Shown: positions 45,596 to 54,345 of the stretch, piece after piece
How positions within the stretch are numbered: position 1 is the first letter of the stretch
How the letters are laid out: the number at the start of each line of letters is the position of its first letter
Source of the DNA: Trinickia terrae
GTDB taxonomy: Bacteria > Pseudomonadota > Gammaproteobacteria > Burkholderiales > Burkholderiaceae
DNA length: 64,000 nt
Assembly: GCF_005144415.1 (NCBI RefSeq)
Contig: NZ_SWJE01000017.1
Coordinates: 1-64,000 of the forward strand
Reading direction: 5' to 3'
Notes under the pieces: generated by a model
What the model saw: only the letters and a program-made list of their open reading frames with translations
Databases searched by the model: none
Told to the model about the DNA's origin: nothing
Position numbers and translations under genes: made by a program

Positions 45596-45942
45596 AAGGG
45601 CTTGGGTCTCTACGTGACAAGGGTTTGCGGCGGGATGGCCTCGACTCGCAAGAGAATTTGTCGTCGCACGCCCAACGGTTTCCGGTATGTTGTGTTGGAC
45701 CGGATGCGTCATTTGACGTTGGCAACGAGACATGACGACACGGCCGGCATCGTGAATCGCGGTGTTGGATGGCGACGCACTGCACGTTGCGCGAGTGTTG
45801 GCGTCAAGACAACCGTTGCGTCGTGCAGCGATCGGCACTCCATCCGCCGGCGTTTGCCCGCCTCGCGGCAACGCCTTGCGCGGCGCGGCTTTGCGAGAGC
45901 CGGGGCATACCGGCGCGCTCGGAAGACGAACCTCGCGCCGCA

Positions 45943-45958
45943 TGGTACGGCACTTGCA
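45943..45958 (+). promoter_or_regulatory. Sigma-54 promoter of precursor 4
   Basis: TGGTACGGCACTTGCA matches the consensus TGGCACG-N4-TTGCA closely (one mismatch at the fourth base), with GG and GC 12 bp apart. The ATG is 67 bp downstream. Confidence 0.8.
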
Positions 45959-46024
45959 GCATATGAGGCGCACGCGGCCAGGCCGCATCTCGAACGCAAC
46001 CCGCCCTCACTTGGGAGACTCATC

Positions 46025-46315
46025 ATGGCCGCCGTCACGATCGCCGATCTTCGCACCGAGCGCGAGCTCGACCCCAAAGCCATGTCGCTGATACGCGGCG
46101 CGGGCGCGCCCTGGGTGTTCGGCTGGATTCAGGCGTTTGCGCCGCCGGTGCCGAGCGTCGGCCCGGTCGTCAACTTCTATCAGACCAACAACACGATCTT
46201 CGCGAACCAGCTCGTCAATCAGGTCGAAGTCGTCAACGTCAACAACGCGGCATCGAACTCGAACCTCACGGTGACCGCGGGCGAGAACGGCAGGAACAAC
46301 GGCCTGTTAAGCTGA
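46025..46315 (+). CDS. Double-glycine-type precursor peptide 4 (GA variant)
   Basis: 96 residues, ATG at 46025 with GGGAG upstream. The leader MAAVTIADLRTERELDPKAM is followed by SLIRGAGAPWVFGW: the site reads GA or AG instead of GG. The mature part is aromatic at first (WIQAFAPP) and then Asn/Val/Gln-rich (NFYQTNNTIF, NQVEVVNVNN). It is followed after 3 bp by the PP2C gene, so it shares a transcript with it. The reading frame continues upstream of the ATG but that part is antisense to the LRAT gene. Confidence 0.7.
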   Translation: MAAVTIADLRTERELDPKAMSLIRGAGAPWVFGWIQAFAPPVPSVGPVVNFYQTNNTIFANQLVNQVEVVNVNNAASNSNLTVTAGENGRNNGLLS

Positions 46316-46318
46316 ATC

Positions 46319-47086
46319 ATGACAACCCGGTTCAGTTGGACGTCGGCATCGCGCACGGAGGTAGGCCTCGTGCGCGAGATCAACGAGGACGCCTGCCTCG
46401 ACTTGCCCGAGCACGGCATCTGGGCCGTGGCCGACGGCATGGGCGGGCACACGGCGGGCGATGTCGCGAGCCGGATGATCGTCGATGCGCTAGCGGCCAT
46501 CGTCGTGCCGGCGCGGCTTGCAGATGTCGTCGCGGCAGCGCGTACCGAGCTGCAGACGGTGAACCGCCGGCTGCGCGACGAAGCCGCCGCGCGGCACGTG
46601 AGGACGATCGGCAGCACGGTGGCCGCGCTCTTCGCGAGCGGCAATCAGTGCGGACTGCTGTGGGCCGGCGACAGCCGCGTCTATCTCTACCGGCAAGCGC
46701 ATCTGCTGCAGCTCACGCGCGATCACAGCCAGGTGGAAGAGCTGAAGGCGCGGGGCTACCTCACCGCCGAGGAAGCGGCGGACCATCCGGCGCATCACTT
46801 GATCACGCGCGCGGTCGGCGCGGCGGACCGGCTCGAGCTCGATGAAAACCGCGTCGAGGTGAACGACGGCGACATGTTCCTGCTCTGCAGCGACGGCCTG
46901 ACCAACGAAGTCGGCGAGCCGGACATCGCGGGCGCGCTGGCGGGCCGCGATTGCCGGGAAGCGACCGACGCCCTCGTCGAAATGGCGCTGCGCGAAGGCG
47001 GACGCGACAATATCTCGGCGATCGTGATTCGTGCGAGCGATCCTTTCGCGGCGGACAAGACGCTTGTGAATCCGGCATTGCCGTGA
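46319..47086 (+). CDS. PP2C-family protein phosphatase
   Basis: 255 residues. Metal-binding motifs are intact: REINEDACLD (residues 19-28), ADGMGGHTAG (38-47), the later CSDGLTNEV and GRDNISAIV. These Mn/Mg-dependent enzymes remove phosphate from Ser/Thr. It starts 3 bp after the stop of precursor 4, so it is translationally close to it. Within the locus it would counter the DUF4384 kinase at 41009-43081, as PppA does with PpkA in the threonine phosphorylation pathway. Confidence 0.88.
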   Translation: MTTRFSWTSASRTEVGLVREINEDACLDLPEHGIWAVADGMGGHTAGDVASRMIVDALAAIVVPARLADVVAAARTELQTVNRRLRDEAAARHVRTIGSTVAALFASGNQCGLLWAGDSRVYLYRQAHLLQLTRDHSQVEELKARGYLTAEEAADHPAHHLITRAVGAADRLELDENRVEVNDGDMFLLCSDGLTNEVGEPDIAGALAGRDCREATDALVEMALREGGRDNISAIVIRASDPFAADKTLVNPALP

Positions 47087-47719
47087 GGCTTGCTCACTAT
47101 GCTGGTCGTTTGAAGGGTCGTGGGTTTTTGGTCTTGCCGTTTAGGTTTTCGTGCAACTTTGATTTCGCGCCGGTCCGTATAGTCCGTCCCTCCCCGGGAC
47201 CGGGGTCACTTTGGTCTTGCCCAAAGTAACCAAAGGCGTGTCCTAGGCGGACGGCCTCGGCCCGTTAGCACTCAGTCCTGTTCGCGATAGCGGTCTGGGG
47301 GCTACTGTCCTCGCTCGCCGAACGTCCCGTTAGCACGCGGCACAGAATGGCGCTGAGTCGAATCAAATCAATGCTCGCGCTAAGAAAAGGCCTAAAGAGA
47401 CTTGTCTTGCGATGATGCGGATGCGCTCGTGCTCACTTTTAAACTCAGGCAACTGGAGCCCGGCCTAACCGATGTCCTCCATTTGCTTCGTCGCAGCGCC
47501 ATTCCGTGCCGCGTGCTAACGGAACGTGCGGCGGGCGGTAACAGTGGCCCCCAGAACGCTATCGCCAACAGCACTGCGTGCCTCCGGGACAGGCCGTCCG
47601 CCCAGGACGCGCTTTTGGTTACTTTTGGCAAGGACAAAAGTGACCCCGGTCCCGGGGAGGGACGGACTATACGCACCGCCGCGAAATCAAGTTCAAAGAA
47701 AACCCCAAACTCACGATCC
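47087..47719. other. Intergenic region holding a long inverted repeat
   Basis: 633 bp between the convergent PP2C and sigma-54 activator genes, almost entirely made of the two arms of the inverted repeat reported separately. Open frames in it are repeat-derived and not credible genes. Confidence 0.6.
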
Positions 47720-47725
47720 TTAGCC
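47110..47725. repeat. Long imperfect inverted repeat (arms about 250 bp)
   Basis: The left arm (about 47110-47375) and the right arm (about 47475-47725) are imperfect reverse complements. The core is essentially identical over about 35 bp and contains GTCCGTCCCTCCCCGGGACC (left 47184-47203). Other paired pieces are CAAAGTAACCAAA, GCGATAGCG and GTTAGCACGCGGCAC. The arms are separated by about 100 bp. It could be a mobile non-autonomous element or a structured terminator. Confidence 0.7.
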
Positions 47726-49033
47726 ACGCCCCACGCCATTCCGATGCCGGAAATCCTTCGATCGGATGCCGTGCTTTTTCAGCAGCATCTGCAGATGCGA
47801 GCGGTTCATCTCACAGCGCCGCGCGAGCTCGGCAACGGTGCCGCCTGTCTCCTGCAGGCCGCGTTCCAGAAACGCGCGCTCGGCCTCGTCGCTCGCGGCG
47901 CGCTTCGCTTCGGCAAGCGATGCGGGCGCGACCGCAGGCACAGCCGCTACCCCATCGCCGCCGTCAGCATCCGCGCGCAAAGCCGCCCCGCCTGGCTTCG
48001 GCCGGATGTCTTCGGGCAAATGCTCCAGGTCCGCCGTCTCCGCCGCGAGACACGAGACCCGGTAGATCAAGTTGCGCAACTCGCGGATATTGCCCGGATA
48101 CGCGTAATTGAGCAGGAAGTCCCGCAGACGCGGCGTCATCTTGACGGGCCTGCGCTTGAGCTGCTCAGCGGCCTCGTCGCCGAAGTAGGCGAACAGCAGC
48201 GGTATTTCATCGCGGCGCTCGCGCAGCGCGGGCAGCGTCAAGTGAATCACGCTCAAGCGATAGAACAGGTCCTCGCGAAAGAGCCCCTCTTCGCTCATCT
48301 GCCGCAGGTTGCGATTGGTGGCCGCGACGATCCGCGTATCGACGGCGATCGCCTGGTCGGAGCCGACGCGCTGGATCTCGTGCGCTTCCAGCACGCGCAG
48401 CAGCTTCACCTGCCCGCTCAAGGGCAACTCGCCGATCTCGTCGAGAAAGATCGTCCCCGTGTGCGCGCTCTCGAACTTGCCCTTGCGATCGTTCGACGCC
48501 CCCGTGAACGCCCCCTTCTTGTGGCCGAACAATTCCGATTCGAGCAGGTTGTCGGGAATCGCGCCGCAATTGACCGAGATATAGGGCTTGTCCGAACGCG
48601 CCCCATTGGCATGGATGACCTTCGCCATCAGCTCCTTGCCGGTGCCGCTCTCGCCGTCGATCAGCACCGGCAGGTCGGTCGGCGCGGCCTTCTCGGCGAT
48701 CTCCAGCGCCGCCAGCAGCTTCGGGTTGTCGCCGAAGGTCCCTTCGAAAATGAAGCTGCGATCGAGCAGCGCCTGCCGCCGCGCCCGCGCGCTCAAGTCC
48801 GCCGCGACGAACGCTTCGGGCTCGCGCTCGGCCGCCTCGACGAAGCGCTCCTTGCGTGACAGTTGCAACACCTCGTCGCGCAGCGTGTTCGATTGACTGA
48901 GCAGCTTCTCGATGTCGGCGCGCTCGAGCCTCGGGGCCCAGCGCAGCGTCGAGCGCAGGATCTCGATCTTCTCGAGCAGCCCCGCGTACGAAACGGCCGA
49001 GCTGCCCAATCCGTGGGGGTCGAAGAGCTTCAT
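47720..49033 (-). CDS. Sigma-54-dependent transcriptional activator
   Basis: 437 residues. The N-terminal 110 residues are helical and match no receiver or GAF domain. The AAA+ core (115-345) has Walker A GESGTGKE, the sigma-54-contacting GAFTGA loop, Walker B TIFLDEIGEL and the arginine finger region FREDLFYRLSV. The C-terminus is a Fis-type HTH (GTVAELARRCEMNRSHLQML). Its start overlaps the ABC transporter stop (ATGA at 49030-49033). Lacking a receiver domain, it may be controlled through its N-terminal domain, perhaps by the kinase/FHA system. The sigma-54 promoters in the locus are its likely targets. Confidence 0.88.
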   Translation of the reverse strand: MKLFDPHGLGSSAVSYAGLLEKIEILRSTLRWAPRLERADIEKLLSQSNTLRDEVLQLSRKERFVEAAEREPEAFVAADLSARARRQALLDRSFIFEGTFGDNPKLLAALEIAEKAAPTDLPVLIDGESGTGKELMAKVIHANGARSDKPYISVNCGAIPDNLLESELFGHKKGAFTGASNDRKGKFESAHTGTIFLDEIGELPLSGQVKLLRVLEAHEIQRVGSDQAIAVDTRIVAATNRNLRQMSEEGLFREDLFYRLSVIHLTLPALRERRDEIPLLFAYFGDEAAEQLKRRPVKMTPRLRDFLLNYAYPGNIRELRNLIYRVSCLAAETADLEHLPEDIRPKPGGAALRADADGGDGVAAVPAVAPASLAEAKRAASDEAERAFLERGLQETGGTVAELARRCEMNRSHLQMLLKKHGIRSKDFRHRNGVGRG

Positions 49034-52000
49034 GCCGCGCTCAATTGCTTCTGGACCAATTGGTAATACATGCCCTGGCGCGCGACGAGCTCGTCGTGCC
49101 GGCCCTCTTCGACGATCGCGCCTTCGTAGAGCACGAGGATCTTGTCGGCGCGCATGATCGTGCTCAGCCGGTGCGCGATGATGACCGCCGTGCGTCCTTT
49201 GAGGATGTCCTGCATGTTCGCGAGAATGTTGCTCTCCGATTGCGTGTCGAGCGACGAGGTCGCCTCGTCGAACACGAGCAGCCGCGGATCGTGATAGAGC
49301 GCCCGCGCGATGCACAGCCGCTGGATCTGCCCGCCCGAGAGCCCCATCCCGCGCTCGCCGACCACCTGCTCGTAGCCGAGCGGCATCTTCGCGATGAACG
49401 CATGGGCGTCGGCCATCTTCGCGACTTCCTCGATGCGGCGGTGGTCGGGGCTCGCGTCGCCGCAGGCGATGTTCTCGGCGATCGTGCCGGAGAACACGAG
49501 GTTGGTCTGCATCACGTAGCCGATCTGCGCGCGGTAATAAGCCTGGTCGATCACGCTCATGTCGTAGCCGTCGACGACGATCTTGCCGTCGGTCGGCGTG
49601 TAGAAGCCGACCAGCAGTTTCGCGAGCGTGGTCTTGCCGGACCCGCTGCGGCCGACGATCGCGATCATCTCTCCCGGCTTGATGTCGAAGCTGATGTTTT
49701 CGAGCACGTAGGGCGTTTCGTTGCCGCCGTAGCGGAAATAGACGCCCCGCAGGCTGATGTCGCCTTGCAGGTCCGGCAGCAGCACGCGCGAGGCGAGGTC
49801 CGACGGCTTCTGCTCGGGCTCGATGTCGAGCACGTCGCCCAGGCGCTCCATCGCGACCGCCGCATCGTTCATCAGGCTCCATAACCCGACCAGCCCCATC
49901 AGCGGCGCGAGCACGCTCCCCATGAACGCATTGAACGCGATCAGCTGACCAATGGAGAGCTCCTGCGCCAGCACGAGGCTCGCGCCGACCCAGAGGATCA
50001 CGATCGTCGTCGCGGCGTTGAGCAGCTGGCTGCCGAGCCCGACGAGAATGTGGAACGCCTGCGCGCGGTATTGGACCTCCAGCGCCTTCGCGTACTTGCG
50101 CTCCCACTTGAGCCTCACCGGACGCTCGATGCCCATCCCCTTCACCGTCTCGATGCCGGAGAGCGTCTCCATCAGGAGCGACTTCGCCTCGGTCGAAGCC
50201 GCGAACACGTCGCGCGCATAGCGCTTGATGCGCGGCGTCGCGATCGCCGTGAGCGCCATGATCGGAATCACGAACGCAATCAGGAGCAGCGTCATCTTCA
50301 CGTTGTAGAGAAACATGATCGTGAAGTAGATGAAGATCATCAGCAGGTTGAGCGCCGTGGTGACCGTCGATTCGGTGAGAAACGCGCGGATCGTCTGGTT
50401 CTCCTGGAAGCGCGCGAACACGTCGCCGGTCTTGCGCTTGGCGAAGAACGAGAAAGGCAGCGACATCGTGTGCTTGAAGAACTGCGACATCATCGAGAAG
50501 TCGAGATTGCGCACCATGAAGTTCGAAAGATGCGCGCGGATCGTGATCATCAGTTGCGTAAAGAGATTGGAGATCACGAGTCCGATGATGAGCAGGTTCA
50601 GGAGGCTCACGTTCTGGTGCACGACCACGCCGTCGAGAATGTTCTGAATGATGAGCGGCGGCACCACGCCGAGCACCTGGATCACGAAGGTCGCGAGAAA
50701 CAGGTTCGCGAGGATCTTCCTGTACGGCGCGAGGTAGCCGATGAAGCGCACCCAGGGCGAGCGCGAGGCGGCCTGCCGCGCGGCCGTTTCGCCCGCCGTG
50801 AAAAGCAGGCACGTGCCGCCCCAGCCGCGCTCGAACTCCTCGACGGAGAGCTTGCGGAAGCCGAGCGCCGGGTCGGCCACGCGCACCCAGCGTTTGCCCA
50901 TGCCGTAGACGATGATGTAGTGGTACCCCTCCCAGTGCGCGATGAACGGCAGGTCAAAGCCGAGCATCGCCTCGAACGTGCACTGCACGCCGCGCGTCGT
51001 GAAGCCGAGCGCCTCGCCCGTGCGCGCGAGGCTTTCGAGCGTCGCGCCTTGCGTCGTCACGTTCGCCATCTCGCGCAGCTTGCCGAGCGTCATCGGAATG
51101 CCGTAGTGGCGGCAGATCATCGCGAGGCACGCGGCGCCGCAGTCCATCTCCTCGGCCTGCTCGACGAGGGCGAAGCGCTTGATGGCCTTCTCGCCGAACT
51201 CCGGCTCAGTGGCGAGATCGAGAATCGCCGGGCGCTTGCGCCGCTCGGCGAGCTTCTTCTGCCGCTGCAGCTCGCGGTCCGCGAAACGGATGCGCTCCTC
51301 GAGCACTTCGCGCAGCTTCGGGCTGCGCTCGAGGATGAAGTGCACGGTCTTTTCCGGAATCACGATGAGGCGCGTGTCGGCGCTCGCCGTCACCGTCGCC
51401 TGCTGCTCCTGGCGCAGCACGCAGGCGCGCTCGCCGAAGATCTCGCCGGCCGAAAGCGTCGCGAGCGGATAGTCGACGCCGTCCTCGTTGCGCACGATGC
51501 GCACTTCGCCCTGGCGCACGACGTAGAGCCGCAAATCGCCGCGCGAACCCTGCTTGACGATCTCCTTGCCGGCCGCCACGCGCTTCACGCCGACGCTCGA
51601 CACGTACTCTTCGAGCTCGCTCTTGTTGAGCTTGCCGCGCAGATCGAAGAGCCGCGCGACGAAGCCTCCCGCCGAGCTGATCGCCACGTAGCTCGTCACG
51701 AACGATTGCGCCGCCTCGTTCGCGGCGATCAGCGGCGCGAACGCGCTGCGCGCGATGAACAGCACCTCGACCTTCGACGACGCACGCACCGACGCCTCGT
51801 GCCAGTACTCGCGCAGCACCGCGATCTCGGCGAACACCTCGCCGGCCTTGCGCACGCCGAGGCTCGTCTCCTTGCCGTGCTCCTCGGTGAACAAACGCAC
51901 CGAGCCCGCACGGACGATGAACAGCCCCTCGGCGCTCTCGCCGCGCCGGCAGATCGTGTCGCCGAAGGCGAACGCGAGCGTCTGCGCCTCGCTAGCGAGA

Positions 52001-52113
52001 CGTTCGAGCGCTTCGCGCGAGAACGGCGACAGCAGTTCGACCGAGGACAGAAAGTCCGCAAGCGCCGCCGCATTGGCGTCGGCGGAAGCAGGAGCCGGTG
52101 CTGGTGCGTCCAT
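49030..52113 (-). CDS. Peptidase-containing ABC transporter with two cNMP-binding domains
   Basis: 1027 residues from the ATG at 52113 (a GTG at 52131 is in frame). Two cyclic-nucleotide-binding-like domains occupy about 25-140 and 165-280. A C39 peptidase follows (315-445) with Gln319, Cys325 (MDCGAAC), His398 (GYHYIIVYG) and Asp414 (VADPALG), all intact. Six transmembrane helices span about 470-750, and the ATPase has Walker A GRSGSGKTT, signature LSGGQ and Walker B LLVFDEATSS. It would remove GG leaders and pump the peptides out through HlyD and TolC partners. The layout recalls HetC-like transporters of cyanobacteria. It sits in the operon FHA-HlyD-PpiC-ABC-activator. Confidence 0.9.
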   Translation of the reverse strand: MDAPAPAPASADANAAALADFLSSVELLSPFSREALERLASEAQTLAFAFGDTICRRGESAEGLFIVRAGSVRLFTEEHGKETSLGVRKAGEVFAEIAVLREYWHEASVRASSKVEVLFIARSAFAPLIAANEAAQSFVTSYVAISSAGGFVARLFDLRGKLNKSELEEYVSSVGVKRVAAGKEIVKQGSRGDLRLYVVRQGEVRIVRNEDGVDYPLATLSAGEIFGERACVLRQEQQATVTASADTRLIVIPEKTVHFILERSPKLREVLEERIRFADRELQRQKKLAERRKRPAILDLATEPEFGEKAIKRFALVEQAEEMDCGAACLAMICRHYGIPMTLGKLREMANVTTQGATLESLARTGEALGFTTRGVQCTFEAMLGFDLPFIAHWEGYHYIIVYGMGKRWVRVADPALGFRKLSVEEFERGWGGTCLLFTAGETAARQAASRSPWVRFIGYLAPYRKILANLFLATFVIQVLGVVPPLIIQNILDGVVVHQNVSLLNLLIIGLVISNLFTQLMITIRAHLSNFMVRNLDFSMMSQFFKHTMSLPFSFFAKRKTGDVFARFQENQTIRAFLTESTVTTALNLLMIFIYFTIMFLYNVKMTLLLIAFVIPIMALTAIATPRIKRYARDVFAASTEAKSLLMETLSGIETVKGMGIERPVRLKWERKYAKALEVQYRAQAFHILVGLGSQLLNAATTIVILWVGASLVLAQELSIGQLIAFNAFMGSVLAPLMGLVGLWSLMNDAAVAMERLGDVLDIEPEQKPSDLASRVLLPDLQGDISLRGVYFRYGGNETPYVLENISFDIKPGEMIAIVGRSGSGKTTLAKLLVGFYTPTDGKIVVDGYDMSVIDQAYYRAQIGYVMQTNLVFSGTIAENIACGDASPDHRRIEEVAKMADAHAFIAKMPLGYEQVVGERGMGLSGGQIQRLCIARALYHDPRLLVFDEATSSLDTQSESNILANMQDILKGRTAVIIAHRLSTIMRADKILVLYEGAIVEEGRHDELVARQGMYYQLVQKQLSAA

Positions 52114-52149
52114 GGATTCGAGCCCTCGCACGTGGTGTGCTTGCAGCGC

Positions 52150-52902
52150 TTATCGCGCCTCGATGATGTGTTCCTGCGCCCGTGCCGCGAGCCAGTCCTC
52201 GCGCAACAGCCGCCGCACTTCCGACGCGACGTCGGCATCGAGCGTGGCCGGGTATTTGGCGCGCACGGAGAAGATCTCGAAGAACGAACCGTCCGGCGCC
52301 TCGAACGGGCCGAGCAGGTCGCCGGCCTGCGCGTTGAACACCTTCGCCTCGATACCCGTCTTCAGCGAGCCGCGCAGCACCTTGCCGATCACGCCGCCGC
52401 GCTCGCGCGTATCGGCGATCGAATGATCGCGCGCCATCGCCTCGAAGCTCTCGGGGTCGTCGGCGAGGATCGACATCATCTCCCTCGCCTGCCCCTCGGT
52501 CTCGAGCACGATGTGGCTCACCTCGATCGCATCGAACTTCGGCGAGTTGAGCTTGAAATACGCCTCCACCGCTTCGTCGTTGCAGACCTCGCCGAGCATC
52601 TTCTCCTGGTACAAGGCGTCCGTGATGAAGGTCTCGAACTCGTCGAGGCTGATGCCGAACACGTCGAGATAGCGGTTCATGTCGGCCGCGCGATGCAGGT
52701 TGCGCACGCGCCGGAACTGGTCCGCGCGCGCCTGGATCTCCTCGGGCGTCACGCGGATGCCGAGCTTCTTCGCCGCGATCACCGTCAGCCGGTCGCGGAC
52801 CTGCTGCTCGACAAGGCTCTCGAACTGCCCCGTGAGCTTGAGCACGCGAATGAAATCTCCGGTGCCGATCGTCTCGTCGTCGATGCGCACGATTGCCGTC
52901 AT
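52150..52902 (-). CDS. PpiC-type (parvulin) peptidyl-prolyl isomerase
   Basis: 250 residues from the ATG at 52902, with GGGAG upstream. The N-terminal helical part (1-115) resembles SurA/PpiD chaperone helices. The parvulin domain (about 125-230) shows FDAIEVSHIVLETEGQA, DDPESFEAMARDHSI, ERGGVIGKVLRG and FEAPDGSFFEIFSV. There is no signal peptide, so it acts in the cytoplasm. Foldases of this kind occur next to some double-glycine exporters and probably hold or isomerise the precursors before export. It overlaps nothing and is 24 bp after the HlyD stop. Confidence 0.85.
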   Translation of the reverse strand: MTAIVRIDDETIGTGDFIRVLKLTGQFESLVEQQVRDRLTVIAAKKLGIRVTPEEIQARADQFRRVRNLHRAADMNRYLDVFGISLDEFETFITDALYQEKMLGEVCNDEAVEAYFKLNSPKFDAIEVSHIVLETEGQAREMMSILADDPESFEAMARDHSIADTRERGGVIGKVLRGSLKTGIEAKVFNAQAGDLLGPFEAPDGSFFEIFSVRAKYPATLDADVASEVRRLLREDWLAARAQEHIIEAR

Positions 52903-52926
52903 GGTCTGCTCCCTTTCCCTCAATGC

Positions 52927-54345
52927 TCATCCCGCGACTTGCCTGAACGGGTCCAGCGCGAAGTCGATCAGGCGGCGCTCGCGCACCACGATCTCGGCCG
53001 TCGCCGTCATCCCGTAGCGCAACGGATACTTCGTTCCCGCGATCGCGTAGTAGTCGCGATCGAGCGTCACGCGGCCTTCGTAGACCGGCTGCCTGGTCGC
53101 CGCCGACGGCTTCGCCGCGGGCGAGATGTATCCGAGCGTGCCGTCGACGACGCCATAGCGCTGGTACGGAAACGCGTTGAACTTGAGCTTGACGGGCAGC
53201 CCCTCGTGCAGGAACGCCCGGTCCTGCTCGGCGATCTCCACCTTGACGACGGGCCGCGCGTTCGCGGGCGCGATGCCGCCGAGCGGCGTGTTCGCCTGGA
53301 TCTTGTCGCCGGGCTGCGTGGTCGTGACGTCGGTGATCACGCCCGAGACCGGCGCGAGCACGAGCAGGAAGTTGTCCTTGTCGATGTTCTCGAAGCGGAT
53401 GCGCGCGGCGGCGTCCGCGGCGAGGCGCGCGGTCTGCACTTGCAGGCGCAGCTTGTCCTCGGTGTTGGCGATCTCGCGCACCGTCGCGTCGTATTCGATT
53501 TGCAGGTTCGTGAGCGTCTCGCCGCTGCCTTCGAGCTGCGCCTTCGCCTGCGCGAAATCATGGCTCTGCTGCGCCTGCAGCTGTTCAAAGCGCGCCTGCG
53601 CGATACGCAGGTTGTTCTCCGCTTGAAGGAAGGCGCTCTTCTTCTCTTCGGCCTGCGTCTGCGACACGCCCCCGCCGCCCGGCGAGGCGAACAGGCGCGC
53701 GAACTTGTCCGCCTCCTCTCTCGCGAGATCGCGCGCGTGCTGCGCGCTGTCGATATTGCTGTGCGCCTCGTCGAGCTGCGCCTTCTGCGACTGCGCGAGC
53801 TTGCTCGTGCCCTCCGCGACGCGGTTCTGATGCAGATGCTGCTCCACCGCGATCTGCTCCTTGAGCGCCTCCGCCTTGCGCGCCATCAGCTGCTTCTTCG
53901 CCGGAAACTGCTGCCATTCGCGCTCGGCGTCTTCGAGCTTGAGACGCGCGTCGAGCGCGTTGGTCGCCGCTTCGATCGCGCCGCGCGCGTTGATGCGGCC
54001 GATCACGTCGTCCTTCTTCACGGGCTGGCCTTCGGCGATGTAGATGTCGGCGAGCTCGCCGTCCACCGGCGCGTAGATGCGGCGCACTTCGGATTCGGGC
54101 GCGAGCGCGCCCGGCGCGGAAACGATCACGTCCGCCCGTCCGATGCACGACCAGGCGAGCGCCGAAACGACGAGCGCGGCCATCACGATCACGAGCGCTT
54201 CGATGAGCCGCAGCGGCTGCGAGGTCAGGATCGCGATGCCTTCGGCGCTGTGGTCTTCGAGTGCTTCGGAAAGGGGCTTGGGGGCTTTCGAGGTCCTCGG
54301 CATCCTGGGCACCTTGAAACGCTTGGGGGGACGGTCGGGGGTCAC
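52927..54345 (-). CDS. HlyD-family membrane fusion protein
   Basis: 472 residues if translated from the GTG at 54345, which overlaps the stop of the FHA gene (GTGA); an ATG at 54303 is the alternative. A single transmembrane helix lies at about 48-68 (IVMAALVVSALAWSCIG). A lipoyl/barrel region, a long coiled coil (about 120-290, rich in Gln/Ala/Glu) and a second barrel (LAPVSGVITDVTTTQPGDK) follow, as in type I adaptor proteins. It would link the ABC transporter to the outer-membrane factor. Confidence 0.9.
   Translation of the reverse strand: MTPDRPPKRFKVPRMPRTSKAPKPLSEALEDHSAEGIAILTSQPLRLIEALVIVMAALVVSALAWSCIGRADVIVSAPGALAPESEVRRIYAPVDGELADIYIAEGQPVKKDDVIGRINARGAIEAATNALDARLKLEDAEREWQQFPAKKQLMARKAEALKEQIAVEQHLHQNRVAEGTSKLAQSQKAQLDEAHSNIDSAQHARDLAREEADKFARLFASPGGGGVSQTQAEEKKSAFLQAENNLRIAQARFEQLQAQQSHDFAQAKAQLEGSGETLTNLQIEYDATVREIANTEDKLRLQVQTARLAADAAARIRFENIDKDNFLLVLAPVSGVITDVTTTQPGDKIQANTPLGGIAPANARPVVKVEIAEQDRAFLHEGLPVKLKFNAFPYQRYGVVDGTLGYISPAAKPSAATRQPVYEGRVTLDRDYYAIAGTKYPLRYGMTATAEIVVRERRLIDFALDPFRQVAG

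Larger units (their letters stand above)
45512..46024. other. Intergenic region, LRAT gene / precursor 4
   Basis: 513 bp between divergent genes. It contains sigma-54-like elements at 45580-45595 (minus) and 45943-45958 (plus). I see no additional gene. Confidence 0.5.

Noticed and set aside
46951..47739. Small frames within the inverted repeat
   Set aside because: They are created by the two repeat arms and share the same PSPGPGSL segment; no ribosome sites or homologues.
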